Positions 1 through 9,954 are shown, numbered from the stretch's first letter. The stretch: DNA of 64,000 nt from Pseudomonas sp. BGr12 (GCF_030272895.1 NZ_JALRNF010000007.1:62001-126000); one strand, 5' to 3'. Translations and numbers: made by a program. The notes: generated from the sequence alone by a model not told the origin.

Positions 1-602
1 ATCTCGTACAGCGCGTCGTACAGCGGACGCAGGTACGGGTCGATCTTCTGGGCCAGGTCGCCAGGCAGGAAGCCGAGCTTCTCGCCGGCTTCGACCGCCG
101 GGCGCACCAGCAGGATGCGTCGAACCTGCTCGCGCTCCAGGGCATCGACGGCGCAGGCTACGGCCAGGTAGGTCTTGCCGGTACCGGCCGGACCGATGCC
201 GAAGTTGATGTCGTTGCCGAGGATCTCCTTCACATAGCGCTGCTGGTTCAGCCCGCGAGGACGAATCATGCCCTTGCGCGTGCGCAGGGAGACACTGACT
301 TCGTTGACGGCCGGGTTTTCCAGTTCCTGGACCGCCGATTCCTGCAGGAACAGGTGGACCATTTCCGGCGACAGCTCGGTGGCCTTGGTCTCGCGATAGA
401 GACGGCGCAGCAGTTGCTCGGCAGAGGAGGTGTGCCTGGGTTCGCCGATCAGTTCGAACTGATTGCCGCGGTTGCGGATTTCAATGGCAAGACGCTGTTC
501 GATCAGGCGCAGATGCTCGTCGAACTGCCCGCACAGATTGGCGAAGCGATGGGCCTCGAAAGGTTCGAGGATGAAACGATGGGGTTCTATGGGTGCGTTC
601 AA
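1..602 (-). CDS. ybeZ: PhoH family ATPase (YbeZ), C-terminus outside window
   Basis: A PhoH-type P-loop ATPase, usually linked to RNA metabolism and ribosome maturation together with YbeY. The visible N-terminal 200 codons include an N-terminal domain and a Walker A motif (GPAGTGKT) encoded near 175-205. The start is a TTG at 602: an in-frame TGA lies just upstream, no ATG precedes the conserved N-terminus, and the first residues read (M)[14 protein letters not shown]. The gene lies 123 bp downstream of miaB on the same strand, the usual pseudomonad order miaB-phoH-ybeY, so the next gene beyond the window is probably ybeY. The family call is firm. The TTG start lacks a strong ribosome binding site and is slightly less certain. 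Confidence 0.88.
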   Translation of the reverse strand, partial: MNAPIEPHRFILEPFEAHRFANLCGQFDEHLRLIEQRLAIEIRNRGNQFELIGEPRHTSSAEQLLRRLYRETKATELSPEMVHLFLQESAVQELENPAVNEVSVSLRTRKGMIRPRGLNQQRYVKEILGNDINFGIGPAGTGKTYLAVACAVDALEREQVRRILLVRPAVEAGEKLGFLPGDLAQKIDPYLRPLYDALYE

Positions 603-725
603 GGTCGTTTTTCAGCCGCCCAACGGCAGTGGATATGGACTCAAGGATAACCCCAGCCGCTGCAGGGCGAAAGCGCTGAAACGATCAAGGGTCGCCGGGC
701 CAGTGTTGCGGCCCGGCCGGACAGG

Positions 726-2054
726 TCAGTGCGCCAGCGAACCGAACAGCGAATGCGGGCGCGCGTCGTCGATGTGGATGTCGACGAACTGGCCGATCAG
801 CTTCGGATTGTCGCAGCGGAAGTTGACGATACGGTTATTCTCGGTGCGCCCCTGCAACTGGCCGGGGTCGCGGCGCGAGTAGTCGGTGACGAGGATGCGC
901 TGCACCGTGCCGACCATTTGTCGGCTGATTTCGAAGCCCTGGGTGTCGAGGCGATGTTGCAGGGCCTTGAGCCGCTCCTTTTTCACTTCTTCCGGGGTGT
1001 CGTCGGGCAGGTCGGCCGCCGGGGTGCCCGGGCGCTGGCTATAGACGAAGGAGTAGGAGAAGTCGAAGCCGACATCGGCCACCAGCTTCATGGTCTGTTC
1101 GAAGTCTTTCTCGGTTTCACCCGGGAAGCCGACGATGAAGTCCGAGCTGATGCAGATGCCCGGCACGGCGGCCTTGAGTTTGCGCAGCTTGGACTTGTAC
1201 TCGAGGATGGTGTGGTTGCGCTTCATCGCCGCCAGCACCCGGTCGGAGCCCGATTGCACCGGCAGGTGCAGGTGTTTGACCAGCTCCGGGACTTCGGCGT
1301 GGGCCTGGATCAGGCTGTCGGAAAACTCCAGCGGGTGCGAGGTGGTGTAGCGGATGCGCTCGATGCCATCCACCGCCGCTACCACGCGGATCAGTTCGGC
1401 GAGGTCGGCCAGGCGGCCATCGTGGGTCTGGCCCCGGTAGCCATTGACGTTCTGGCCCAGCAGGGTGATCTCGCGCACGCCGTTTTCGGCCAGGTGGATG
1501 ACTTCGCTCAGCACATCGTCGAACGGCCGGCTGACTTCTTCGCCGCGGGTGTAGGGCACTACGCAGAAGGTGCAGTACTTGCTGCAGCCCTCCATGACCG
1601 ACACATAGGCGGTCGGCCCGTCGATGCGCGGCTCGGGCAGGTGGTCGAACTTTTCGATTTCCGGGAACGACACGTCGACCTGGGGCAGGCGCGTGGTGCG
1701 TGCGGCATCGATCATTTCCGGCAGGCGGTGCAGGGTCTGCGGGCCGAACACCACGTCGACGTAGGGCGCCCGCTTGCGGATCGACTCGCCTTCCTGGCTG
1801 GCCACGCAGCCGCCCACGGCGATGACCATCTCCGGGTTCTGGTCCTTCAGCTCGCGCCAGCGGCCCAGCTGGGAGTACACCCGGTCCTGGGCGCGCTCGC
1901 GGATCGAGCAGGTGTTGAGCAGGATCACGTCGGCGTCTTCGGCGCGCTCGGTGACCTCAAGGGCCTGATGTTCTCCCAGCAGGTCGACCATGCGCGAGCT
2001 GTCGTACTCGTTCATCTGGCAACCGTGGGTTTCGATATAGAGCTTCTTGGCCAT
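726..2054 (-). CDS. miaB: tRNA-2-methylthio-N6-dimethylallyladenosine synthase MiaB
   Basis: A radical SAM methylthiotransferase that converts i6A37 to ms2i6A37 in tRNAs reading UNN codons. The 442-residue length is typical. The N-terminal UPF0004 domain carries the three cluster cysteines C12 ([12 protein letters not shown]), C49 (LLNTCSIRE) and C83 (AVGGCVAS). The radical SAM CxxxCxxC motif is at C157, C161 and C164 (GCSKYCTFC), and a TRAM domain closes the protein. The start ATG at 2054 sits behind a reasonable ribosome binding site (GATCTCCC region). It is first in a probable unit with phoH. Confidence 0.97.
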   Translation of the reverse strand: MAKKLYIETHGCQMNEYDSSRMVDLLGEHQALEVTERAEDADVILLNTCSIRERAQDRVYSQLGRWRELKDQNPEMVIAVGGCVASQEGESIRKRAPYVDVVFGPQTLHRLPEMIDAARTTRLPQVDVSFPEIEKFDHLPEPRIDGPTAYVSVMEGCSKYCTFCVVPYTRGEEVSRPFDDVLSEVIHLAENGVREITLLGQNVNGYRGQTHDGRLADLAELIRVVAAVDGIERIRYTTSHPLEFSDSLIQAHAEVPELVKHLHLPVQSGSDRVLAAMKRNHTILEYKSKLRKLKAAVPGICISSDFIVGFPGETEKDFEQTMKLVADVGFDFSYSFVYSQRPGTPAADLPDDTPEEVKKERLKALQHRLDTQGFEISRQMVGTVQRILVTDYSRRDPGQLQGRTENNRIVNFRCDNPKLIGQFVDIHIDDARPHSLFGSLAH

Positions 2055-2118
2055 GGGAGATCATCAGGTAATTCGAAGAACCGCATATTATAAGGGCGCA
2101 GGGCGGTGGATCCTAGCG

Positions 2119-2145
2119 TTGTCGGTTCAGGGCCTATGTTATAGT
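2119..2145 (+). promoter_or_regulatory. Possible sigma-70 promoter for the DUF1820 gene
   Basis: TTGTCG (2119-2124) and TATAGT (2140-2145) are separated by 15 bp in the short miaB/DUF1820 divergent region. The -10 is good and the spacing is short, so this is only a candidate. Confidence 0.35.
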
Positions 2146-2183
2146 TTGCGCTTTCTTTACAACCTGTGACTGTCCTCGCCGAA

Positions 2184-2510
2184 ATGAGCAAACGTGAAGC
2201 GCCTATCTACAAAGTGATCTTTCTCAACCAGGGCCAGGTGTTCGAGATGTATGCCAAGCAGATCTACCAGAGCGATCTGTGGGGCTTCCTGGAAATAGAA
2301 GAGTTTGTCTTCGGCGAGCGCACCCAGGTCGTGGTCGACCCCAGCGAGGAAAAGCTCAAGGCCCAGTTCGAAGGGGTGGTGCGCAGTTTCGTGCCGATGC
2401 ATTCGATCGTGCGCATCGATGAGGTGGAGCGTCTGGGGACGCCGAAAATCAGCGAGGCCCGTGGCGTTGGCAATGTAATGCCGTTTCCGATGCCGATGCC
2501 GGAAAAGTAA
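2184..2510 (+). CDS. DUF1820 family protein
   Basis: A soluble 108-residue protein conserved in gammaproteobacteria, with no established function. The sequence begins SKREAPIYKVIFLNQGQVFEMYAKQ and holds the acidic EIEEFVFGERTQVVVDPSEEKL block typical of DUF1820. It ends in a Pro/Met-rich tail (NVMPFPMPMPEK). An in-frame GTG at 2166 would add six residues, but the ATG at 2184 fits the family start. The gene is divergent from miaB and shares its upstream region. Confidence 0.85.
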   Translation: MSKREAPIYKVIFLNQGQVFEMYAKQIYQSDLWGFLEIEEFVFGERTQVVVDPSEEKLKAQFEGVVRSFVPMHSIVRIDEVERLGTPKISEARGVGNVMPFPMPMPEK

Positions 2511-2516
2511 GCCGGA

Positions 2517-3065
2517 TCAGGGCAGTGGCGCGAAGGGCGTGCGGCCTTCGGCAGTCTGCAGTTCGAGCAGGTATTTGCGGAAGATCTGGCCCAGTACCTG
2601 GGTTGCCGTTTCCAGTTCGTCGCGGGGCATTTGCGCCGACACTTCGTCGGCCATGTCCAGGGCGTCTTCGGCGCCATTGACCGCCGCCATTTTCAGCAAG
2701 ATATACGCCTGTACATTGTTGGCGGCGACACCTTCCCCTTTGGAGAACATGCTCCCCAGGCGGTATTGCGCCTCGGCATGGCCTTGCAGCGAGGCCTGCT
2801 CGAAGTAGGTCAGGGCCTGCTTGAGGTCGCGCGGGGTGTTGCTGCCTTCGTAGTAGAACTCGCCCAGTTCGTACTGCGCCTGGGCATCACCGGACGCCGC
2901 TGCCTGCTGGCACGCCGCCAGGGCCTGGGGCAGGTCTTCGGGTTGGGAATTGAGGGTGCAGCGGCCCGTTGCCGGAATCAGCAACGAGTTACCGCCTGCC
3001 GAGGCCAGCAGGGGCTGAAGAAGCAACAGGCAGCCCAGGGCGAGGGCGCGGCCGGTGCGGTTCAT
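2517..3065 (-). CDS. Exported Sel1-like repeat protein
   Basis: A 182-residue protein with a signal peptide (NRTGRALALGCLLLLQPLLASA) followed by tandem Sel1/TPR-like repeats, seen as AQYELGEFYYEG, ALTYFEQASLQGHAEAQYRLGSMFSKGEG and YILLKMAAVNGAEDALDMA. Such helical repeats usually scaffold protein contacts, and the partner is unknown. The ATG at 3065 is preferred over an upstream frame opening at 3137 because it begins the signal peptide and has an AGAGGT ribosome binding site. It converges with the DUF1820 gene with only 6 bp between stops. Confidence 0.85.
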   Translation of the reverse strand: MNRTGRALALGCLLLLQPLLASAGGNSLLIPATGRCTLNSQPEDLPQALAACQQAAASGDAQAQYELGEFYYEGSNTPRDLKQALTYFEQASLQGHAEAQYRLGSMFSKGEGVAANNVQAYILLKMAAVNGAEDALDMADEVSAQMPRDELETATQVLGQIFRKYLLELQTAEGRTPFAPLP

Positions 3066-3167
3066 GGGGATCGACTTACCTCTGCAAAGCTGCGGCCAAA
3101 GTGTCTGGTGGCACATTATGGGATAAGCAGCGCCCACCTTACAAAGTCTTTACTCGATTTTCTGCTT

Positions 3168-3224
3168 ATCGCGGGGCAAGCCCGCTCCCACAGGGGCAAT
3201 GTGGGAGCGGGCTTGCCCCGCGAT
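3168..3224. repeat. REP palindrome pair
   Basis: Two inverted copies of the Pseudomonas REP core lie at 3168-3192 and 3201-3224, separated by 8 bp. They sit between the Sel1 gene promoter and the hemL stop and may also stabilise the hemL transcript end. Confidence 0.95.
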
Positions 3225-3232
3225 GATTGCCA

Positions 3233-4516
3233 TCACTTGAGCTTGGCGAACGCCCGCTCGGCGGCATCCAGGGTGATCTTCAGCTCGGTTTCGCCGTGGG
3301 CGATCGAGGTGAAGCCGGCCTCGAAGGCGCTTGGCGCCAGGTATACGCCGCCTTCGAGCATCAGGTGGAAGAAGCGCTTGAAGCGCTCGGCATCGCTGGC
3401 CATCACGTCATCGAAGGTGACGATGTCGTCGGCACCGGTGAAGTACAGGCCGAACATGCCACCGGCCTGGGTGGTGACGAACGGGATGCCGGCGGCATCG
3501 GCGCGCTGCTGCAGGCCGTCGAGCAGGCGGCTGGTGTAGGCGCTGAGCTCGTCATGGAAGCCCGGGCGGCTGATCAGCTTCAGGGTGGTCAGGCCGGCGG
3601 CCATGGCCAGCGGGTTGCCGGACAGGGTGCCGGCCTGGTAGACCGGGCCCAGTGGCGCGATCTGTTCCATGATCGTGCGCTTGCCGCCGAAGCAGCCTAC
3701 TGGCATGCCGCCGCCGACGATCTTGCCGAAGGTCGACAGGTCCGGGGTGACGCCGTAGTGCGCCTGGGCGCCGCCCAGGGCCACGCGGAAACCGGTCATC
3801 ACTTCGTCGAAGATCAGGACCACGCCATGCTGGTCGCACAGCGCGCGCAGGCCTTCGAGGAAGCCCGGGGCCGGTGGTACGCAGTTCATGTTGCCGGCCA
3901 CAGGCTCGACGATGATGCAGGCCACGTCCTGGCCGACGTCTGCGAGCATTTTTGCCACGGCGTCGATGTCGTTGAACGGCAGGGTCAGGGTGTGCTTGGC
4001 GAAGGCCGCCGGCACGCCGGCCGAGCTTGGCACGCCCTGGGTCAGCAGGCCGGAGCCGGCCTTGACCAGCAGGCTGTCGGAGTGGCCGTGGTAGCAGCCT
4101 TCGAACTTGATGATGCTGTCACGGCCGGTGTAGCCGCGGGCCAGGCGAATGGCGCTCATGGTCGCTTCGGTGCCGGAGCTGACCATGCGTACCATCTCCA
4201 TCGACGGCACGATCGAGCAGACCAGGTCGGCCATCTCGGTTTCCATCGCGGTCGGCGCGCCGTAGGACAGGCCGTGCTCCAGCTGTTTGCGCACCGAGGC
4301 CAGTACCTCGGGGTGGCTGTGGCCGAGGATCATCGGGCCCCAGGAGCCGACATAGTCGACGTAGCGCTTGTCATCTTCGTCGGTGACATAGGCGCCTTCG
4401 GCGTGCTTGAAGAACAGCGGCGTGCCGCCAACGCTCTTGAACGCCCGCACCGGCGAGTTGACGCCACCGGGGATGTGTTTCTGGGCGTTGGCAAACAGGG
4501 TTTCGGAACGAGACAT
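3233..4516 (-). CDS. hemL: Glutamate-1-semialdehyde 2,1-aminomutase HemL
   Basis: A PLP enzyme that converts glutamate-1-semialdehyde to 5-aminolevulinate, the C5-pathway entry to heme. The 427-residue length is standard. Visible marks are the N-terminal [11 protein letters not shown], the [14 protein letters not shown] phosphate-binding region, FDEVMTGFR, and the Schiff-base lysine in [14 protein letters not shown]. The ATG at 4516 (MSRSETLF) is chosen over a frame extension to 4531. It follows thiE by 15 bp on the same strand, giving the order thiD-thiE-hemL also known in P. aeruginosa. Confidence 0.97.
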   Translation of the reverse strand: MSRSETLFANAQKHIPGGVNSPVRAFKSVGGTPLFFKHAEGAYVTDEDDKRYVDYVGSWGPMILGHSHPEVLASVRKQLEHGLSYGAPTAMETEMADLVCSIVPSMEMVRMVSSGTEATMSAIRLARGYTGRDSIIKFEGCYHGHSDSLLVKAGSGLLTQGVPSSAGVPAAFAKHTLTLPFNDIDAVAKMLADVGQDVACIIVEPVAGNMNCVPPAPGFLEGLRALCDQHGVVLIFDEVMTGFRVALGGAQAHYGVTPDLSTFGKIVGGGMPVGCFGGKRTIMEQIAPLGPVYQAGTLSGNPLAMAAGLTTLKLISRPGFHDELSAYTSRLLDGLQQRADAAGIPFVTTQAGGMFGLYFTGADDIVTFDDVMASDAERFKRFFHLMLEGGVYLAPSAFEAGFTSIAHGETELKITLDAAERAFAKLK

Positions 4517-4531
4517 GGTGGACTCTCTCAA

Positions 4532-5158
4532 TCAGGCAGATGCGAACAGGGCGTTGAAGGCGCGGGCACGGCGGGTGACTTCCTGCGTGCTGTCGGCGCC
4601 GAACAGGCCGTGAATCACCGCCAGCAGGTCGGCGCCGTGGGCGACCAGCGGGGCGGCGTTGTCCAGGGTGATGCCGCCGATCACGCAGATCGGCAACGTG
4701 AGCCGGGTGCGCGCTTGCTCCAGCAAGGCGACGTCGGCCGCCGGGGCGCCCGGCTTGGTCACGGAATTGAAGAAGCGGCCGAAGGCGACATAGCTGGCAC
4801 CTTCGCGGGCGGCCTGTTCGGCCAGCTCCAGCTGGGCATGGCAGGTGGAGCCGATGATCGCCTGGCGGCCGAGCAGGGCGCGTGCCGGGGTCAACGGACC
4901 GTCGGTCTGGCCCAGGTGCACGCCGACACCCAGGCGCGCGGCGAGCTCGGCATCGTCGTTGATGATCAGGCGGGTCTGGTAGCGGCTGCAGAGCTCGGCC
5001 AGGGCTTCGGCCTCGCGCAGGCGGCGGGCCTGGTCCTGGCTTTTGTCACGGTATTGCAACAAGGTCACGCCGCCCTCGAGGGCCGCCTCGACCCAGGGCA
5101 GGAATTTGCCGGCCAACAGCTGGCTGTCGGTGATGGCATACAGACCGCGTAGCTTCAT
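4532..5158 (-). CDS. thiE: Thiamine-phosphate synthase ThiE
   Basis: Joins HMP-pyrophosphate and thiazole phosphate to make thiamine monophosphate. This 208-residue TIM-barrel protein shows the family motifs QYRDK (phosphate and pyrimidine binding), [24 protein letters not shown], and the C-terminal glycine-rich phosphate site PICVIGGIT. It lies 15 bp after thiD and 15 bp before hemL, so the three genes are almost certainly one transcript. No TPP riboswitch was recognised upstream of the unit. Confidence 0.97.
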   Translation of the reverse strand: MKLRGLYAITDSQLLAGKFLPWVEAALEGGVTLLQYRDKSQDQARRLREAEALAELCSRYQTRLIINDDAELAARLGVGVHLGQTDGPLTPARALLGRQAIIGSTCHAQLELAEQAAREGASYVAFGRFFNSVTKPGAPAADVALLEQARTRLTLPICVIGGITLDNAAPLVAHGADLLAVIHGLFGADSTQEVTRRARAFNALFASA

Positions 5159-5173
5159 CTCGGGGCCTCGGGC

Positions 5174-5971
5174 TCAGGAACAGAAATCCAGGGGGAGGCG
5201 ACGCGGCACATACTGGCCTTTACCCAGTTGTTCGGCATCGCGCAGGGTGCGCCAGGTGTAGTCCAGTGCCGAACGTACGGCGCTGTGCAGTTGCTCGCCC
5301 AGGGCCAGGCGGCCGGCCAGGGCGCTGGCCAGGGTGCAGCCCGAACCGTGGTAGCTGCCGGGCAGGCGCTGGCAGGTCCAGGTGTGGCGCTGGCCGTCGC
5401 GGCTGTACAGGCGGTTGTGAATTTCGTGTTCGTCACCGTGACCGCCGGTGATCAGCAAGTGTCTGACGAAGGGCAATAGTTTTTCTGCGCACTCGTCCGC
5501 GCTGCCCTCGGGCAGTTCGGCCAGGATGCGGGCTTCAGGCAGGTTGGGGGTGGCGATGGTCGCCAGCGGCAGCAACCGCTCGCGCATGGCATAGCCGACT
5601 TCATCCTTGCCCAGGCGGCCACCGCCGCCGGCACGCAACACCGGGTCGCAGACCAGCGGCAGGTGTGGGTGGGCACTGAGCAGTTCGACGACGGTGTCGA
5701 CCATTTCCAGCGAGCCGAGCATGCCCAGCTTGACCGCCGCTACCGTGGAATCGGCAAGCACGGCATTGGCCTGGGCCAGTACCCACTCGCGGTCGAGCAC
5801 GCGGAAGTCACTGACATTGACGGTATCCTGGACGGTCAGGGCGGTCACGGCGGGAGCGGCGTGGCAACCTTGGGCGATCAGGGCTTCGATATCTGCCTGC
5901 AAGCCGGCGCCGCCACTGGGGTCGTGGCCGGAGAGACAGAGGACAACGGGGCGGGAGCTGTAGGTATTCAT
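5174..5971 (-). CDS. thiD: Hydroxymethylpyrimidine (phosphate) kinase ThiD
   Basis: A ribokinase-fold enzyme that phosphorylates HMP and HMP-P for thiamine synthesis and salvage. Its 265 residues include the N-terminal SGHDPSGGAGLQADIEA signature, the VCDPVLRAGGG loop and the anion-hole region GSGCTLASALAG near the C-terminus. The ATG at 5971 (MNTYSSRP) is preferred over a GTG at 5992. It is the first gene of thiD-thiE-hemL and diverges from the LadS-like kinase gene. Confidence 0.96.
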   Translation of the reverse strand: MNTYSSRPVVLCLSGHDPSGGAGLQADIEALIAQGCHAAPAVTALTVQDTVNVSDFRVLDREWVLAQANAVLADSTVAAVKLGMLGSLEMVDTVVELLSAHPHLPLVCDPVLRAGGGGRLGKDEVGYAMRERLLPLATIATPNLPEARILAELPEGSADECAEKLLPFVRHLLITGGHGDEHEIHNRLYSRDGQRHTWTCQRLPGSYHGSGCTLASALAGRLALGEQLHSAVRSALDYTWRTLRDAEQLGKGQYVPRRLPLDFCS

Positions 5972-6236
5972 GGTGCGCGAGCTTACCACCAATCGCTTTT
6001 GTCGGGACGGCCCCTGAGTCGAGGTTTTTTGATCAAATGGTCAGGAAGTGTTTGTGCGGTGCCTTGAAAGCACCGTGCTAGAGCTGTTTCTTCGAAATTT
6101 TAAGTGGCTTCTGGCAGCCCTGAAAAGCTATGCTAGAGTGCTCGAACAAACCGATAAGGGTTACTGCCGGATTGCGTCGTCTCAAACGGATAGGGGGCCA
6201 CCGCGACACAGCCGGGACAGGCCATGCTGGGGCTGT

Positions 6237-8219
6237 ATGCGCTATTTGCTGATTGTTGTGCTGAGCTGGTTGCCACTGTTGGCCCAGGCGGTCGATTTCG
6301 ACGACTCGACCCGCAGTCTGCCCCTGGGGCGGCTGATGCAGGTATACGAGGACCGTGACGGCAATGCCAGCATTGCCCAGGTGAGCGCACCTGCCTTCAG
6401 CGAACATTTTCACCCGCACCAGGCCGACGTGCTCAATGCCGGTTACTCGACCTCGGTGTTCTGGATCCGCCTCGACCTGCACTACACCGCCCTGCCTTCG
6501 GCAGCGCCACGCAGCTGGCTGCTGGAACTGGCCTATCCGCCGCTGGATCATCTGGAGCTCTACCTGGCCGACGCCTCCGGCACCTTCCGCCTGGCCCAGC
6601 GCACCGGCGATGCCTTGCCCTATTCCAGCCGCGAGATCGAGCAGAACAACTACCTGTTCGAACTGCCCTTCACCCCGGGGAAGACCACCACCGCCTACCT
6701 GCGCCTGCATAGCCAGGGCTCGGTCCAGGCGCCCCTGACCCTGTGGTCCACCGAGGCCTACCTGGAAGCCCAGCCGACCCGCCTTTATGTGCTGGGCCTG
6801 ATCTACGGCGTGCTGCTGGGGATGCTGGTCTACAACCTGTTCATCTACCTCAGCGTGCGCGACACCAGCTACCTCTACTACATCCTCTACATCGCTTCGT
6901 TCGGCCTGTACCAGGTGACGGTCAATGGTGCCGGGGTGGCTTATTTCTGGCCGGACAACCCCTGGTGGGCCAATGCCGCCACGCCCCTGTTCATCGGTGC
7001 CGCGGGGCTGTTCGGTTGTCAGTTCGCCCGCAGTTTCCTGCAACTGTCGCTGACCAGCCGCGGCTTCGACAGGCTGCTCAAGGCGCTGATGGCCGGTGGC
7101 CTGGTGGTCATGCTGCTGGCGCTGACCAGCAGCTACGGCATCGCCTTGCGCCTGGCCACGGCCCTGGCCCTGCTGTTCACCGTGAGCATCTTCGCCGCCG
7201 GCTTGTTCGCCTGGCGTCGCGGCCTGCGCGTGGCGCGCTATTTCATCATTGCCTGGTCGGCCTTCCTGCTCGGCGGTCTGGTCAACACCCTGATGGTCCT
7301 GGGGTACCTGCCCAATGTGTTCCTGACCATGTACGCCAGCCAGATCGGTTCGGCCCTTGAGGTGTGCCTGCTGTCGCTGGCCCTGGCCGACCGTATCAAC
7401 AGCATGCGCGAGCAGCAGGCTCAGGCCCTGCGCGAAACCGGGCAGACCCTGGAGCGGCTCAACCAGCAACTGGCCAACAGTAACCGTTTGAAGGATGAGT
7501 TCCTCGCCACCGTGACCCATGAGCTGCGCACGCCGATGAACGGGGTGATCGGCTCGCTGGAGTTAATGCAGACGCTGGCGCTGGAGCCGGAACTGGCTCA
7601 GTACCAGCACACCGCCAGTGCGGCGGCCCAGGACATGATGCGCATGGTCGACGACATCCTCATCCTCACCGAGCTGCAGGCAGGGCGCCTGAGTGCGCAG
7701 AACGCGCCCTTCGGCTTGCGCATGCTGCTGCAGGAATTGCGCGGCAAGTACGCCACGTGCGCCCAGGCCAAGGGCCTGTACCTGAGCCTGGATACCCCGG
7801 CCGACCTCCCCGAGATGCTGGTTGGCGATCGGCACAAGCTGGCGATGTGTATCAGCTACCTGCTCGACAACGGTATCAAGTTCACCCGCCAGGGCGGGGT
7901 CATGCTGCAGGTCAGGGGGCGTCTGCTGGGGCCGGACCTGCTCGGCCTGACCATCAGTGTCAGCGACAGCGGCATCGGTTTCGACAGCCTGGACGACGCC
8001 AACCTGTACCAGCGCTTCTTCCAGGTCGACGGTTCGATGACCCGCCAGTACGGTGGCCTGGGCATCGGCCTGGCGATCTGCCGGCGCCTGGCCGAGCTGA
8101 TGGGCGCGCGCCTGCAGCATGAGTCCAATCCGGGGCTGGGCAGTCGTTTCGAACTGGGCTTGAGCCTGGCGTTGAGCCAGCCGCAGGCCAGGGCCTGGCA
8201 AGGGCTAAATCGCGGCTAG
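6237..8219 (+). CDS. ladS: LadS-like 7TMR-DISM sensor histidine kinase without receiver domain
   Basis: A membrane sensor kinase of the Gac/Rsm input network by homology and position: in P. aeruginosa, ladS also sits next to thiD-thiE-hemL. The order in its 660 residues is a signal peptide (about 1-18), a periplasmic 7TMR-DISMED2 domain (about 25-150), a seven-helix 7TMR-DISM domain (about 182-380), a coiled linker, HisKA with H428 (TVTHELRTPMNG) and HATPase with N box YLLDNGIKFT, G1 SDSGIGF, F box and G2 GGLGIGLAI. It stops just after the ATPase, whereas the P. aeruginosa protein continues into a receiver domain. The ATG at 6237 starts the signal peptide. The frame is open back to 6048, but that stretch is not coding-like. 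Confidence 0.85.
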   Translation: MRYLLIVVLSWLPLLAQAVDFDDSTRSLPLGRLMQVYEDRDGNASIAQVSAPAFSEHFHPHQADVLNAGYSTSVFWIRLDLHYTALPSAAPRSWLLELAYPPLDHLELYLADASGTFRLAQRTGDALPYSSREIEQNNYLFELPFTPGKTTTAYLRLHSQGSVQAPLTLWSTEAYLEAQPTRLYVLGLIYGVLLGMLVYNLFIYLSVRDTSYLYYILYIASFGLYQVTVNGAGVAYFWPDNPWWANAATPLFIGAAGLFGCQFARSFLQLSLTSRGFDRLLKALMAGGLVVMLLALTSSYGIALRLATALALLFTVSIFAAGLFAWRRGLRVARYFIIAWSAFLLGGLVNTLMVLGYLPNVFLTMYASQIGSALEVCLLSLALADRINSMREQQAQALRETGQTLERLNQQLANSNRLKDEFLATVTHELRTPMNGVIGSLELMQTLALEPELAQYQHTASAAAQDMMRMVDDILILTELQAGRLSAQNAPFGLRMLLQELRGKYATCAQAKGLYLSLDTPADLPEMLVGDRHKLAMCISYLLDNGIKFTRQGGVMLQVRGRLLGPDLLGLTISVSDSGIGFDSLDDANLYQRFFQVDGSMTRQYGGLGIGLAICRRLAELMGARLQHESNPGLGSRFELGLSLALSQPQARAWQGLNRG

Positions 8220-8301
8220 TTAGGCGTATTTGTCACTTTGACCGGGGGGCGGGGCGTGATTCACTGAAATTTCAGTCACGTCCGGATCCAGGAGGCCCCC
8301 G

Positions 8302-9954
8302 ATGAACCTGCACCAGTACGCTGAAACCCATGAGGTCACCAACCAGCCGCCGTCGCTGGACGGGGCCAATCTCTACCGCATCGACCTGCCCCTGCAGCAA
8401 TGGTCGCGGCACTATGGGGCGGGCTGGGCCGAGGCGCGGATCGATGCGTACGGGGCACTGGCAGGTGGGCCGCTGATGACCGCAGGTTTCCTCGCCAACC
8501 AGCACAAGCCGCAGTTCAGCAGCCATGATCGCTATGGCCATCGTATCGACCTGGTGGAGTTTCATCCGGCGTATCACCAACTGATGCAAACGGCCATCGA
8601 GCACGGCCTGCCGTCGCTGCCGTGGACCGATCCCCGTGCGGGCGCCCATGTCGCCCGGGCCTCCATGACCTACCTGCACAGCCAGGCCGAAGCCGGCAGT
8701 GGTTGCCCGTTGACCATGACCTTCGCCGCGGTGCCGGCGCTCAAGTTGCAGCCGGACCTGGCCGAATACTGGTTGCCCAAGGTCCTCGCCACCGAGTACG
8801 ACCCGCGCAATATCGGCGACCGGCACAAGGTCGGCGTGACCCTGGGCATGGCCATGACCGAGAAACAGGGCGGCACTGACGTGCGCGCCAACACTACCCG
8901 CGCTTACCCGGTGGGCGCGCCGGGGCCGGGCCATGCCTACGAACTGGTCGGGCACAAGTGGTTCTGTTCGGCGCCGATGTGCGACGCCTTCCTGACTCTG
9001 GCCCAGACCGACAAGGGCCTGAGCTGTTTCCTGCTGCCGCGCCATCGCCCGGATGACAGCCGCAACCAGTTCTACATCCAGCGCCTGAAGAACAAACTGG
9101 GCAATTGCTCCAACGCCTCCAGCGAAGTGGAGTTCCGTGGCGCCCTGGCCTGGATGATCGGCGAGGAGGGGCGCGGCGTGCCGACCATCATCGAAATGGT
9201 CGCCATGACCCGCTTCGACTGCATGGTCGGCTCCAGCGCCCTGATGCGCCAGGCCCTGACCCAGGCCGCCCATCATTGCGCCCACCGCCAGGTGAGCGGA
9301 CGGCTGCTGGCCGAACAGCCGCTGATGCAGAACGTGCTGGCCGACCTGGCCCTGGAAAGCGAAGCGGCGCTGGCCCTGAGCCTGCGCATGGGCCATGCCC
9401 TGGACCAGCCGGACGATGCCCAGCAAGCGCGCTTCGCCCGCCTGGTCACGGCGGTGGGCAAGTACTGGATCTGCAAGCGGGCCCCGGCGATGATCAACGA
9501 AGCCGCCGAGTGCATGGGCGGCGCCGGCTATGTCGAAGACAGCATCCTGCCGCGCCTGTACCGCGAAGCGCCGGTCAACTCGACCTGGGAAGGCTCGGGC
9601 AACGTCCAGTGCCTGGATGTGCTGCGGGCCCTGTCCAAGGAGCCGGGCGTGCTCGAGGCGCTGTTCGACGAACTGGGCGATGGCCATGGCGACCCTCGGC
9701 TGGCGACGCACATCGGCAACCTCAAGGCGGCGTTTGCCGACACCGGCGATATCCAGTACCGCGCCCGCCAGCTCACCGAAGACATTGCCCTGGGCCTGCA
9801 GGCCAAGCTACTGCTCGAAGCGGGCAACGCCACGGTCAGCGATGCCTTTATCGGCAGCCGCCTGGGCGGCAGTGGCCGGGTCTATGGGGTACTGCCGCGG
9901 GGCATCGATGTTGGCGAACTGGTGGCACGTTCGACGCCGAACTGGCCGCTCTAA
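8302..9954 (+). CDS. AidB-type acyl-CoA dehydrogenase family flavoprotein
   Basis: A 550-residue FAD protein of the acyl-CoA dehydrogenase superfamily. Its length and motifs place it with AidB, the E. coli alkylation-response protein, rather than with the shorter beta-oxidation enzymes. Visible are GMAMTEKQGGTDVRANTT, the FAD-domain YELVGHKWFCSAPMCDAF, RLKNKLGNCSNASSEVEF, AAECMGGAGYVEDS, and the catalytic-region NSTWEGSGNVQCLD. An AGGAGG ribosome binding site precedes the ATG. In E. coli AidB binds DNA and is Ada-controlled. No Ada gene or box was seen here, so the role is inferred from family only. Confidence 0.88.
   Translation: MNLHQYAETHEVTNQPPSLDGANLYRIDLPLQQWSRHYGAGWAEARIDAYGALAGGPLMTAGFLANQHKPQFSSHDRYGHRIDLVEFHPAYHQLMQTAIEHGLPSLPWTDPRAGAHVARASMTYLHSQAEAGSGCPLTMTFAAVPALKLQPDLAEYWLPKVLATEYDPRNIGDRHKVGVTLGMAMTEKQGGTDVRANTTRAYPVGAPGPGHAYELVGHKWFCSAPMCDAFLTLAQTDKGLSCFLLPRHRPDDSRNQFYIQRLKNKLGNCSNASSEVEFRGALAWMIGEEGRGVPTIIEMVAMTRFDCMVGSSALMRQALTQAAHHCAHRQVSGRLLAEQPLMQNVLADLALESEAALALSLRMGHALDQPDDAQQARFARLVTAVGKYWICKRAPAMINEAAECMGGAGYVEDSILPRLYREAPVNSTWEGSGNVQCLDVLRALSKEPGVLEALFDELGDGHGDPRLATHIGNLKAAFADTGDIQYRARQLTEDIALGLQAKLLLEAGNATVSDAFIGSRLGGSGRVYGVLPRGIDVGELVARSTPNWPL

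Noticed and set aside
729..2093. 454-codon frame antisense to miaB
   Set aside because: Shadow of miaB, whose cluster cysteines and length are all correct.
3227..5152. 641-codon open frame antisense to hemL and thiE
   Set aside because: High-GC codon bias leaves long open frames opposite real genes. The minus strand encodes two textbook enzymes here.
5159..6236. TPP riboswitch upstream of thiD-thiE
   Set aside because: I looked for the conserved CTGAGA and related core elements upstream of thiD and found none.
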